A stretch of DNA of 64,000 nt from Chaetoderma sp. LZ-2023a (Eukaryota > Mollusca > Caudofoveata > Chaetodermatida > Chaetodermatidae), in contig CM067365.1 in NCBI GenBank assembly GCA_034401795.1, positions 17,413,166-17,477,165 of the forward strand, written 5' to 3'. This document shows positions 53,607-64,000 of this stretch, in pieces; positions within the stretch are counted from its first letter, which is position 1; each line of letters begins with the position of its first letter. The position numbers were made by a program, and so were the translations under genes. The notes below the pieces were generated by a model. It was not told where the DNA came from. It was given only the letters and a program-made list of their open reading frames with translations, and ran no database searches.

Positions 53607-54250
53607 GTGCAAGTAAGCAAACCGCTGACTATCGTGCAATGGAATGCTGAAGGAGTTTCTAACAAGAAAATTGAGCTTAGCCAAATTCTCAAGGAGAAAG
53701 GCGTAGATGTCGCGTGTATCCAAGAAACTCATCTAAATGCCAACAGAAGATTCTGTATAAGAGGATTTCAGTGCTTCAGATCTGACAGGGATGGACGACG
53801 TAAAGGAGGAGTCATAACCCTGGTCCGGAATAACCTAAACGCCATTGAAGTTCAGAGAGACATTGACGGACGTGAAATTCTCACAAGCAAGATAATTCCA
53901 GAGAAACGTCATATCACTGTTGTCAACTATTACTGCCCTAATAATCAACCATTGAATCTCAGGAAAATCCCAGTTCACCCAGATTCAACTGTCGTTGCTG
54001 GTAACCTCAACAGTCATTCTCAGTTATGGGTCTATCATTCTACTGATGGGAGGGGTGAGGAAATTGAAAATTGGATGGATGAGCAGAAGCTGATTCTCTT
54101 GAATAAGGCAGATGACCATCCTAAATTATACTCAAGACGATGGCATACCTCAAGTTCTCCTGATCTAGCATTTTCGACAGAAAATCTACATCAATAATAT
54201 TTGCGTATTGTTGGGGAACAGCTTGGAGGCAGTGATCACCGCCCCGTTTT
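53607..54250 (+). pseudogene. APE endonuclease of copy B (one stop)
   Basis: Motifs in order are IVQWNAEGVSNKK, the catalytic Glu in CIQETHL, VNYYCPNNQPL, VVAGNLNSHS, SSPDLAF, then after a TAA at about 54195, GGSDHRPVFITI. The GDFN Asp is Asn in AGNLN, so the nuclease would be inactive even without the stop. A Lys/Arg-rich linker (RPWRKRKKVVQPK) precedes it in frame. Confidence 0.78.
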
Positions 54251-54479
54251 CATTACCATTAACATGGATGTTGAGATTGGCCAAAATCATACCCCAGGAC
54301 GGAATTATAAGAAAGCAAACTGGGACAGATATCAGAAAAAGAGTGACAGGTTGGTAAAAGACATTGATGTCAAAGACCAAATCATCAATGGAGTTGTTAT
54401 AGAGTTTAACTCTGCTTTATTCTGTACTGCTGGCAAATGCATTCCTAGGGGATCCAGGAAAATTACAGACCTTACTGGA

Positions 54480-55555
54480 ATACGTCGCTGCAAAAGTTAC
54501 ATGAAGAAATGTCCAACGCAAGGGAAATTGCAGAGAATATCCCAACAGAAGCCAACCATGTGAAACTCCAACAATCCAAGGCAAAATATCTGAAAGCCAA
54601 AATCAGAGCCACCAGAGAATCGTGGAGAGAAAACACGTCAAACTTAAATCGTGAAAAAGATATGAACAAACTCTGGAGGCTTGTGAAGCAGTTTAATGAT
54701 GAAAACACCAGCCTACCGAAAATAACTCTTGAAGAGGATTGTGAAATTAAAACAGGAGAGGCTGCTGCTGAACACTTTGCGTGTATGTTTCAGAAGTAAG
54801 CAATCTAGATGTGCCAGTGAGTTGTAAAAAATCTGCAATGAAGTCTGCAAAGTAGAACGGAGACACACAAATACATGGATGAGCTTCTGATTATCAGCGA
54901 GTTGGAGAAAAGCTAGAAAGTTCTGAAACACAGGAAGTCTCCTGGACCAGATGGAATAACCAATGAGATGTTGAGGAATCTGGGTACTATGGGAAAGCAC
55001 AAGCTTTGTAGATTTCTAACCACAGTTGGTACACAGGAGAAGTTCCCCAGTCTTAGAGAGAGGCCAACATGATCCCTGTACTGAAAAAGGCATGAATAAA
55101 TGCAAAGCGGCAAGTTATCGACCTATCAGTCTGACTAGTTGCACTGTCAACGCCATGGAAAGAATCCTCAACCAGAGACTTCTTTGATATCTTGAAAGCA
55201 ACAATCTCTTAGCGGATTAACAAAATTGGTTCAGAAAGTGTAGATCTACTGAGGATCAAACAACGTATCCGACACAGTCTATTGATGAGGCGTTCCAACA
55301 GAAAAAACATAAAATCACGGTGTGGGTTGATCTGCAGAGGCATTTGATAAGGTATGGAAGCATGGACTCCTCCAAAAGCTCAGGACCAGTGATATTTCTG
55401 GAAAAATGTACAGCTAGATATGCCAGTATCTCCCCAACCGAAAGGCATCAGTACAGCTGAATGGGACGAGCAGCAAGAAAGTCCTGCTACGACATGGTGT
55501 ACCTCAGGGTGATGTAGTCTCTCCCACCCTCTTCACAATATTCATCAATCACCTG
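54480..55555 (+). pseudogene. RT N-terminal region of copy B, fragmented
   Basis: The linker helix (54509-54799) reads LQQSKAKYLKAKIRATRESW and FNDENTSLPKITLEEDC. From 54800 to 55555 the RT fingers are in several frames with stops. Traces include SYRPISLTSCTVNAMERIL near 55110 and VPQGDVVSPTLFTIFINHLV near 55500. Confidence 0.7.
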
Positions 55556-57127
55556 GTGAAGAACCTTCCAATGGGAGTCAGAGCTGCATTGTATGGTGAC
55601 GATCTTGTGATGTGGAGCAGCGAGGAGTATGTGTCAACAGCCAATTACCGCATGAAATGCGCAATTGATAACCTCAATTCTTGTGTTACAATATTTTTTT
55701 TCCAGATCAACAAAGAGAAGACTGTCACAACTCGATTCACACGATCCACTAAAAAGGAACACAAGACAAGTCTGAAATTTGGTGACTCAGTTCTGCACTT
55801 TGAGGATGAAGTAACTTATCTTGGTCTGGTATTTGACAAAAGACTAACTTGGAAGGCGCAAATCAGAAAAGCTGAAGGTATAGGCAAGCGAAGACTGGCA
55901 GTTATGCGGAAGCTCTCTGGAACAAAATGGGGAGCTAACATGAACATTCTGAAACAGTTTTACTCTGGATCAGTTAGGCCAACCATCGAATACGGCTCAT
56001 CATCATGGATGACAGCTGCTACAAGCACCCTTCAGACATTGCATAAGATACAAAATCAGGCTTCTCGCATCATAACAGGGTCTATGAAGACCACTCCAAT
56101 AGCAGCGATGGAAGAACTTACCAATATCCAGCCACTCCAGCAGAGACGAGAAACCAAGGCCGAGATTCAATACGAGAAATTCAAATTAATGCTTCACCAT
56201 CCCATGCATATGCTGACTCACCCAATGTCTAGAGGAAGGCTCAAAAGGAATAATTTCTTATTAACATCAAAGAAAATCGAAAGAAACAGAGAGTCGGACA
56301 TCTTCCCCAGATGTAGAAACATAAATGCTATCTCTGAGAGGGAACCGTGGAAAGCTTCTGAAATAGAAAATACAGTTTCAATCTGGCCCTCGATTCCAGG
56401 GATTGAAAGCAAGGGAGATCAAGCAGAGGTGACAAACAAAGTTCTTGCATTGAGTCATATTGCAGAAAACTACCCTGAGGAAGAATGGATACATGTTTAT
56501 ACAGATGGATCAGCTATCCACGCTGTCAAGAATGGAGGGGCAGGTGCTCACATTCGGTTTCCATGTGGAGATATAACAGACTCATGCTTGCCAACATGGA
56601 TGCACTGTAGCAATTACACTGCAGAAATCCATGCACTGATCTTATCTAGCCAAATGCTGATACAACGAAAAACCAGAAATGAAAATATTGTCTTCCTGAC
56701 AGACTCCCGCTCAGCACTCCAGGCGCTGGAGAGTGGAAAGGAAAGTACAGATTTAATTCATGAAAATCTTATGCAACTGGCTAAGGAGAACAATGCTAAC
56801 TTACAGTGGATCCCCTTGCATTGTGGAATATTAGGAAATGACAAAGCTGATCAACTGGCTAAGGAAGGGTCAAATAAAGAACAATTCAACAGTGAGGTTG
56901 ACTTTGAAGAACTGAAGCATATCATTAAAGCCACAAGAACCACAAGCAGGCAGCATAAGGATGCAATACACAGCCTCAGTAGGGAGGATCAGACATGTAT
57001 CTTCAGATTGAGGACTGGTCACAATCGTCTCAATGCACATCGTCACTGTCTCAAGATTACAGATTCTGCACTTTGTGAGTGTCAGCAGTCAGACGAAACC
57101 GCAGAACATCTCTTGCAGCACTGTTAG
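55556..57127 (+). CDS. RT palm/thumb, RNase H and Cys/His tail of copy B (523 open codons)
   Basis: The open frame starts with the RT palm LYGDDLVMWS (catalytic YGDD at 55592-55603). It continues through the thumb (TYLGLVFDKRLTWKAQ, SVRPTIEYGSSSWM). RNase H has all four acidic positions: VYTDGSAIH near 56498, YTAEIHALIL near 56620, FLTDSRSALQAL near 56695 and LGNDKADQLA near 56835. The tail has ITDSALCECQQSDETAEHLL and stops at a TAG at 57125, a few codons before the family's usual end. The lack of stops over 1.5 kb suggests this copy is fairly young. Confidence 0.85.
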   Translation: MKNLPMGVRAALYGDDLVMWSSEEYVSTANYRMKCAIDNLNSCVTIFFFQINKEKTVTTRFTRSTKKEHKTSLKFGDSVLHFEDEVTYLGLVFDKRLTWKAQIRKAEGIGKRRLAVMRKLSGTKWGANMNILKQFYSGSVRPTIEYGSSSWMTAATSTLQTLHKIQNQASRIITGSMKTTPIAAMEELTNIQPLQQRRETKAEIQYEKFKLMLHHPMHMLTHPMSRGRLKRNNFLLTSKKIERNRESDIFPRCRNINAISEREPWKASEIENTVSIWPSIPGIESKGDQAEVTNKVLALSHIAENYPEEEWIHVYTDGSAIHAVKNGGAGAHIRFPCGDITDSCLPTWMHCSNYTAEIHALILSSQMLIQRKTRNENIVFLTDSRSALQALESGKESTDLIHENLMQLAKENNANLQWIPLHCGILGNDKADQLAKEGSNKEQFNSEVDFEELKHIIKATRTTSRQHKDAIHSLSREDQTCIFRLRTGHNRLNAHRHCLKITDSALCECQQSDETAEHLLQHC

Positions 57128-57292
57128 CGATATGAAAAGGCTAGGAGAAGCTTCTGGCCTATTGAAGTATCTTTTGAAGAGAAGATCAGAGGAGACAGAG
57201 ACAGTTTGATGACCACTTCAGCTTTCATGCTCCAAATAAGGAAAACAGTCTAAGTCATGAGAAAGATGAACGCAAGAAGAAGAAGAAGATGT

Positions 57293-57556
57293 ATTGCAGG
57301 CAAATTCGGCAGATATGTTCGAGTTGTCAATATTTGTAACACTTGCAAAAATGAAGATACTCCTTCACAAACCAGAGTTATCGCCCTTGATACATTTTTA
57401 ATGTATAAATACACTTTTGCCAACACATTTTGCTATTCGACACGGTTTAAATTTAAAAGTTAGGAAAGTGCTAGCATTCACATGATTTGCCAAAATGGTG
57501 AAGTTCGATTGAATATATTAAAGCATTTAAGAGTTACAGGCCATTGAGTTGATATC
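57293..57556. other. Non-coding
   Basis: AT-rich spacer. No gene, repeat or paired terminus was recognised. Confidence 0.4.
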
Positions 57557-60500
57557 TCAATCAGCATCCTCAAGGTCTTTCACTACAGATGAGTGTAATT
57601 GTTCACACGTATTAGATGTATTGCTGCTGCTATAACTCATACAGCCACATATTTCTGTGCATGAAACATTGTTATTCCAACAGCTACATTTTCCTGTGCC
57701 TCCTCGTTTGCATCCACACTTTACCAAATGCATTATTGCCTCTGGTGATGGTGGATTCGAACATCGAACTGTAGCAAAATGACCCTTTGCTGTATCGCAG
57801 GTCCAACTGTAGCCAGCTGGAGATGGGAGGCATGAGTGATTTGCACCCGTTCTCTCCAAGTCATTACTATGTAATGTGCCCGACGATTATGTAAGTTTAA
57901 AGACCCAGTAGTTGGCGGTAAATTATCTCCTTCAGCTGCACGGTTTGAATACAAAACCAGCGAAGCTCATTTACTTTGGTATGTCTCTTAGACATGTAGA
58001 GTAAGCATGGTGAAGGATCATAACCTTTTCATAAGCTAACAAGTGTTCCATCTGATGCAAATATGGATCATGGAACCAAACCAAATTCATAAGCTCCGAT
58101 AGAGTCCTTTAGATCCAGCTCTGGGCGGCTTCTTGAAATAACTATATATCTGTGCAACAATCTTTGCTCTTCTCTGATTTTAAGGAGCTTGTTCTCCTGC
58201 TCTTACTTCTATCGTTGCATTTGCATTTTTAAATGTAACGAGCAGTCTTTCCTTCATTGAGTCCCACACAGAAAGATTTCCCACGTTCTTGAACACATTG
58301 CTCAAACTTCTTTTCAAAAAAGCATTCCTCCTGTGATTTCATGGTGCTGTGTTCTTTTACCCTTACTATCAATGCCACGTTCGTTTTCAAACTCACGTAT
58401 CAACATTGACAGCTCAGGTGCAATCAGAAAGAATTTATCTAAGGCTTTTTCATTTTGTGTTAGTCCCACAATTCCTCCGATAACCTTAAGTGTGCAATTT
58501 TCTTGTTCAATTCCGTGATCAGGAGCAATTGATGTGAATCCAACAAACCCTTTCGTCACACAGAAATTCCCTTCATGAATTCAGACCAGATCTCTGGATG
58601 TTGGTTTTGCGCATCCTGCATTGTTGGCATGCACAATGGAACGAGGCGAGCATAGTTACGGTGATCATGGTTAAAGAAATATTTGATAAGAGACTCTATG
58701 CTCTCCAGATGCAGTGGAAAATCTTTTGGCCTGGTGCTTCTTACAACTATTTCATGTAGTAGAGAATGAAGCGCTGGGCCTTATTTGCACTGCCTGCAAA
58801 TTGAACAACGCTATTGACAATATCTCTGGAATTGAACATAGTGATAATTCCTGCAACAACATTGCCGAGATAACGAAATTCGCTTGTAGTGTTGCTGGCA
58901 TCTCTCTGCTATGCCTCTGCCAGGTGAATAGATAATTCGTTCAGGGATGTCCGTTCTTCAGATTATCTTGCCATGAAATGCTGAAAGTAAAGCCTGTATA
59001 GAGCAATTAAAGTAGCAGTGTGTTCTTATAGTGCTGTGTTTCACATTGCGATTTTGCATTACCATTGTAGGTGAATGTCCAGCCTCTAAGCGAGCTTGAT
59101 CAATTTTGCTCTCCCCTCCACATATTTTCCCAATGCAGCTAGTGCCCAAAACACAACATGAAGTTCACCTGGGCGGAAAAATAAACTTTTTCATAATATC
59201 TTCTCTTTTAAACCACAGCTTCATTGCCATGTCGTAGAACTGAAGATCAAGAGTCATTACAGTGACTGAATCCCCTGTCATTACACGAATCATACTATAA
59301 CGTGCTTGTATGATGGGGCCTGTGTAAAGTGTGCTATATTCTTTAACATGGAATTTAATTATACAAAGGAGCTAATAGGTCAACATTGGTCAGACTGTTA
59401 TTAGAGGAAAGCAAAGAATTAAATGCTGCCCATGTTCCCACAACGTTGATTTTATCTTCTATTGCTATGCCATCTTCGAAGTTTAATCAGCCAATTATCC
59501 ATGCCAGATCTGTCTTCTTGTTCAAGTCTGTTACGGAGTGAAGTGTACTCAGTTTACATACAGCCTTCCTGAATTTGGGGTCTGGAACTTTACATTTTAT
59601 CATCTCATAGCCACTGACATTATCTAACATTTGAAGTTTTTTGAACGGTCAATTTGAATTGGTAACAACACAGGTGCTCTGTCAAGAGATACAGACTGGT
59701 ATATAGTGTGTTCATACCACAGAGGGTTGCTACTAGAAAATCTATGTTGTCTAATGCAAACCAAACACATATATCTTGAACCAACCATGGAGGTAGAAAA
59801 ATTCACCCAAGGAGTCTATTTGCTTTCGAACAACATTTGCAATACCAGTTTCTATTTCTATAACCTTTTTATAAGGAAGTGATTTGGATCTTGTATTTTT
59901 GTGCACATCTAAAGCTAAGCCGACGCTGATGGGGGTTTCAAAGTTCTGTCAAAAAGCACTATCCTCATTCTTGCTGATCGGATTTGTATGCCCTATGCCA
60001 CCACAAACTGTTGTGTCAGCGAGGATGCACTTTGATTTACAGATTTATCCATCCGCGTAGTTATAACTCGACCAGTGCCTTGGATTACATGCTTACAAAA
60101 GGTATTGAGCAATGCTGGTGACTCGTACTCAGTAAATATTCCATGAAACTTCCATGTGGAAGAAGTAGTGATAACTCTCCTAAAGAATTTATCTACTTTC
60201 AACATACCTCGTAAATCATCTTTCAAATCCCCGGCCATTAGGGCACTTGCTATCAGAGTGACTGTACACTTTTTCGAAAGAACTTGTTCAGGTTTTGTTT
60301 TATCTGGCGGTTTACTGAAGTGAATGTCATGAATGTTATCTAAAATCAGTTGTTTCAGATTTTTTTTGTACTGAAGATGCTCAGGTAGAGGAACCCTATT
60401 TCCTTCTAGTAAGGTTATATATGATTGGTGAAGATCATTCATATGTAATACAATATCCGTAAGAGGATTATTCAGTTCAGTCTGAAGTACGTTAATTAGT

Positions 60501-60613
60501 TCAAGATAAGATAGGAGCTGACCAAACTTAATCTGATATGTTTGTTGTTGCTTTTCTTTGTGTAGCTCGCGGGGGTACGTACTGGTGCACCGATAGATTT
60601 CTGCCCATCGCAC
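57557..60613 (-). pseudogene. Transposon-like uncharacterised gene ending in CXC-type cysteine domain
   Basis: Read from 60613 leftward, a 206-codon helical part (FGQLLSYLELINVLQTEL, PDKTKPEQVLSKKCTVTLI) is followed by many short frames. These include FVGFTSIAPDHGIEQENC near 58540, a WAAFNSLL block near 59430 and a VVFCALGTSCIGK-like block near 59140. The last frame (57859-57557) has CGCKRGGTGKCSCWNNNVSC then CTEICGCMSY, a tesmin/TSO1-like CXC arrangement. I have the impression of a large uncharacterised repeat-derived family common in invertebrates, but cannot name it. More than ten breaks make this a relic. It could alternatively be a multi-exon gene, but shared-frame splice sites are not evident. 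Confidence 0.5.
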
Positions 60614-63180
60614 CGCAAGTGCACGATGACAGGGATGGCTGGTTAGCTGCAGATCTCAGGGTTGCGGATCCCATATGACATCTCTCCGTGAAATACAAAG
60701 ACTGACTTCTAGAGCCGGTGGAACAATATGTTCCAGTGGGGCGGTGCGACCAGTGCCGCCAAGAGTGAAGCACACTCATCCCAACTATAAGTATCACCGG
60801 TATGTCTATCCATACCAATTTAGGGTTATGGAATAATTTATAATTAAACAATAGAAATAGTGATAAATAATATACAAACAAAGTGAATCGTTTGCCAGTA
60901 AAATTAGCACAATAATACACAATATAGAGCTAGCTGGTGTCCTTTCAACGTGGTGTTGCTGGAGGTAATACACAGGTTCTTGAATCCGCAGAGGTATTCC
61001 CGCAAGAGAAGCATCCGCAACGAAGTCACTAAGTAGCTTAATGTAAGCTAATATACCCCTAACACATACAAAGAAAATATTGTTGTTGCAAGAGGAAAGT
61101 GCCTCATACGGGCCTCCATCACAGGAAAATGCCTTCAACGTGCTGGCAAAAAACGTGACTCTTTTGTTCAACAGAAAATGCTAAGTGCTGAAAATCCTAG
61201 TGAAGCTACTGTTAAGGTGTTGCACACTGGTTTACGTGAAGACGGGATGAACGATTTCCGAAGAATTCATAGGTCACCGTCTTATGTAGTTTCCAAAGAT
61301 ACTGTATTGGTAGATGCCACTTTATTTATGCGGGCCCTCTGCTACAGTCTAAACTACCAATTAGTTGTTAGAGGGATTCCTACCTATCTTTAGATACGGT
61401 TGTTCAATGGGCGCAGACGCTCAGCTTCCCGTAGGTCGCTTTAGAATAGCATCTACCTACAAGGACAGCATGCCCACATGTCACGACACAAGGCATTCAA
61501 ATTCGATGAAAATCTGGCTACCTTGCCCAGCAACCACATAAAACATCACCTGGACAATGACTACATTTCATACAAGCAAGTTTGATCACTAACGTGTCTC
61601 TATGGTGGGGGTGGAGAGACGGATATCCATCGTGAGTATCCTTCCCATGAGGGCGTGACGGGCTCCAACGCTTCATCCAGACACTCCAATGAATTGTATT
61701 GAGATCCGCATCCCATCTGTCGCCATGTGCTACAGATCTAACAGTTGACCTGTCACTAGGGTTAAATTCCAATATGCCCAAATATGCACTACGGGCTGGT
61801 AAATAAACTAACTATCTCATAATTATAACTATATGTTTTCGCAGTGCTTCCTTTATTGGCTAGGGTATCTAACTAACAATTATCCGAAGATACGTGGGGG
61901 GGGGGGGGGAGTGTGTTATAAAGCCATATGGCTAGTGGATTGTGGAAAGAGACAATAACTTGATGTATATATGAGGCCATATAGGTAATTGGCCAATTTG
62001 ATACAACCTTGCCGGAGTGCGTGGCTACATTACGCAATAACCGGAAAAGAGGCGTACACTATATGTCTCTAAATGAAGAAATTATTCCTAACCACTTTAA
62101 CCTATCCTATCGAGCTGAATAGTAAGCTTTAGTTGGTAACATGCCACGCTCAAACAATTCGAGCACGGTAAAAAATTGATGATGGCTGGAATAAGTGATG
62201 CGGGATATAAATGGTGCTGTATAGTATCTCCTAGCGTCCTGCGGTCCAAATCTGTCTACAATTAAACAAAACCTATTAACTGGATGCCTATCTGCCATAT
62301 ACAACTAACCAATGCAATAAGTAGATTGTAATTAAATTAAGTAACTAAGTATCATAGACTGATAAACTTAGACGGTGCAGCTAGTTGAGAGCACCACAGT
62401 AAACGAAGATAATAATCACAGTAATAAAGAAATTACAAATTGCGGTCCTAAGATCGGGAAGGTACCTATTAGTCATCAGTACCAAATAGTATAGTTACTT
62501 GAGTACCTAATAGTCATCGGTACGGAACAGGGTACTACGTTACTGAAATTGAGGCACTAACATATTTAGAGCGCGAGTTGACGCGTTCTCTGGAGCTGGA
62601 GAGATTTCCACAGGCGATTTCTGCAGCTGGTTTCCACAGGCTAATTCCACAAGCTGACTCCTCCAGGAAGAGTAAGTTGAAGTGTGCCCATTAACAGAGA
62701 GAGCTGTATATAATATTTAGGCAGTTACATCTATTAGCACACGGTGCGGGATGCGTCGCATAGCTCTTGTGGCGCACCTAGCAACGTCCACCAGAATGTG
62801 GTCAAAATGTTAATTAAAAGACACACGACATGCAGTGCGGAGATTGAAGTCCACTTTTCAGCGTGGTTGGCAGATCCGACAAGTCATCCACCAAGAATCA
62901 CCATAGCTCTACATGCCGTAGAATTACATTCGGGGCCCATATGGCCCTTTCCGCAAAGGTGTTCCCTTTATACAAGTTCTGAAGCGGGAACCATAACCGT
63001 AATAATTTTGCTCCCGGATGGCCGTCCGGCAGCATCCAAAATTCCGTAATGCGGAAAGTCCAAGAACTGCTTTTACGTGCGGGTGAGCTGAAAGCCGTAA
63101 GGAACCGTGGTGATGCGCGGTATCTTCGGTCGGTGTTCCGGTCCACTCGAAGCTTCTTGTTTACCCGTCTTATCCTATTT
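60614..63180. other. Gene-poor region
   Basis: No reading frame here shows a recognisable family. The longest, at 60806-61171 (-) and 61178-61393 (+), are short and unsupported. A G-run lies at 61897-61909. Palindromic CCACAGGC/GCCTGTGG-like repeats (TTTCCACAGGC) occur near 62607-62645. Confidence 0.4.
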
Positions 63181-63252
63181 TCAAGATAACAAAATTGAAA
63201 AGCTGTTGCATATTTTGAAACTAATTGGACTGGACACTGTTGCTGTTTTAAT
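63181..63252 (+). repeat. Foldback-family terminus fragment
   Basis: TTTTCAAGATAACAAAATTG is followed by AGCTGTTGCATATTTTGAAA and CTAATTGGACTGGACACTGT, matching the family ends seen at 31.9, 36.5, 43.8 and 49.6 kb. A Tc1-like element is inserted directly after it. Confidence 0.55.
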
Positions 63253-63255
63253 ATA

Positions 63256-64000
63256 CACCTGTGCAAAAGTTAAGCACCACCCTATTTTTACGCACATGCG
63301 AGGGTATATTCATGTGCTATGAAGAAAGCAATAGCATAAACATTTATGTACCCATCCATCTTAGTGCAAGAGGTAATAATGCAACTAGAGGAATGCTGAT
63401 TATGATGGTGGGGAAACACTGTATGTTTTTGTTTGAACTTGAAAACGAGGCCTGAATATGGTTACGTTGACACAACTGACAACTATTGCCCTACAGTTGA
63501 CACACGTGGCTAGATTGTCATTAATGGTGTCTGAAAACGAAGTTTAACATCTGTGCACGAGTTTGAGACTGTCATTATTAATACCGGGTATATCCACCTT
63601 GTGCCTGGATGACGGCCTGGACACGACGTCTCATGCTGGTCACCAACCGACTGATACGCCATTGTGGTATTCGTTGCCATTCAAGATGGAGTGCGTCTGT
63701 TAATTCCTGTAGGTTCTGCACAGGAGGATCCCTCCTTCTCACCATGTTTCCCAGAATGTCCCAGATATGCTCAATAGGGTTCATGTCAGGGCTCCTTGCT
63801 GGCCATGGTAGGGTTTCGATGGCATTCTGGCGGAGGTATTCATGCACAGCTCTAGCACGATGTGGTCGGGCGTTGTCATCCATGAATATAGGGTGGGTTC
63901 CAGGTGCATGATTTACAAAATGAGGGACTACAACTCTATCCAGTATGGAATCTTGATATCTTTGTCCATTTAGTGTTCCAGGTACAGTCAACAGATCCAG
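63256..64000 (-). mobile_element. Tc1-like DNA transposon (right part beyond window)
   Basis: The outer end CACCTGTGCAAAAGTTAAGC follows a TA (63254-63255), the expected target. Inward are a 3' untranslated part and a transposase frame reading out of the window. The second terminal repeat lies beyond 64000, so the ends cannot be compared here. Confidence 0.7.
63578..64000 (-). CDS. Tc1/mariner transposase, C-terminal half, open (DD34E)
   Basis: The frame is open from the window edge to TAA at 63578, about 140 codons. It contains FMDDNARPHRARAV, with the second catalytic Asp, and SPDMNPIEHIWD, with the Glu. I count 34 residues between them, giving DD34E, the Tc1 class. The C-terminus reads RRVQAVIQAQGGYTRY. 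The first Asp and the DNA-binding N-terminus lie outside the window. No stops or shifts occur in the visible part, so this is among the youngest sequences here. Confidence 0.88.
   Translation of the reverse strand: MDLLTVPGTLNGQRYQDSILDRVVVPHFVNHAPGTHPIFMDDNARPHRARAVHEYLRQNAIETLPWPARSPDMNPIEHIWDILGNMVRRRDPPVQNLQELTDALHLEWQRIPQWRISRLVTSMRRRVQAVIQAQGGYTRY

Larger units (their letters stand above)
53456..57292 (+). mobile_element. I-superfamily non-LTR retrotransposon copy B (EN-RT-RNase H)
   Basis: The order is a basic linker, APE endonuclease, RT, RNase H, a Cys/His tail and an AAG-repeat end at 57274-57292. An RNase H domain downstream of RT marks the I/Nimb/R1/LOA assemblage. The first ORF is missing, so the copy is 5' truncated just upstream of the endonuclease. 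It lies head to head with copy A. A C-run (53505-53520) lies near the 5' junction. Confidence 0.85.

Overview
This window is eukaryotic genomic DNA, most likely from a marine invertebrate, and it is almost wholly built from transposable elements. There is no operon-like gene order, no bacterial signal and no recognisable intact host gene. The mix of Polinton/Maverick elements, a CR1-like retrotransposon with a 2A peptide, RNase H-bearing I-superfamily retrotransposons, Tc1, hAT-like MITEs, long foldback elements and dispersed AGGTCA-rich repeats fits molluscs, lancelets, hemichordates or echinoderms. The sequence alone does not settle the phylum.

Region 1 (1 to about 21.95 kb) is a head-to-head pair of decayed Polinton copies. 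The left copy (L, about 1-8847) runs inward from a DNA polymerase B cut by the window edge. The right copy (R, about 8848-21950) is inverted and longer. Ten genes occur in both arms in mirror order: polymerase B, integrase, a small ORF, an acidic membrane protein, a coiled-coil membrane protein, a penton candidate, a 184-codon protein, the packaging ATPase, a 95-residue protein and a 220-residue protein. The capsid block (8.8-12.1 kb) is single and belongs to R. It holds a major capsid protein, a membrane protein and three unknowns. The arms differ by many substitutions and carry different lesions, so they are two independent copies and not a recent duplication. Together they show virion genes (MCP, penton candidate, ATPase) beside self-replication and integration genes (PolB, integrase), as expected for a virus-like transposon, but neither copy is functional.

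Region 2 (22-31.75 kb) has tRNA-like SINE heads, simple repeats, a nuclear-receptor-site-rich dispersed repeat and a broken CR1-like non-LTR element whose N-terminus carries a 2A motif. It then has a third Polinton fragment (27.75-30.67 kb) with the terminal genes R lacks, embedded in a GC-rich minisatellite.

Region 3 (31.75-51 kb) has no credible gene. It is dominated by two long inverted-repeat (foldback) elements. The first spans 31.77-34.89 kb and has a 49-bp satellite in one arm. The second spans 40.74-49.29 kb, with arms of at least 3.3 kb and a 27-unit, 52-bp satellite in one arm only. Most satellite units carry the CREB/ATF palindrome TGACGTCA. Further copies of the same termini, short palindromic MITEs, a TA-flanked MITE and a hAT-like MITE lie between them.

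Region 4 (51-64 kb) has two I-superfamily retrotransposons, head to head, with 3' AAG-repeat tails, one keeping a 523-codon RT/RNase H frame. It also has a broken gene ending in a cysteine-rich CXC-like domain (57.5-60.6 kb), gene-poor DNA, and the C-terminal half of an open DD34E Tc1 transposase cut by the right edge.
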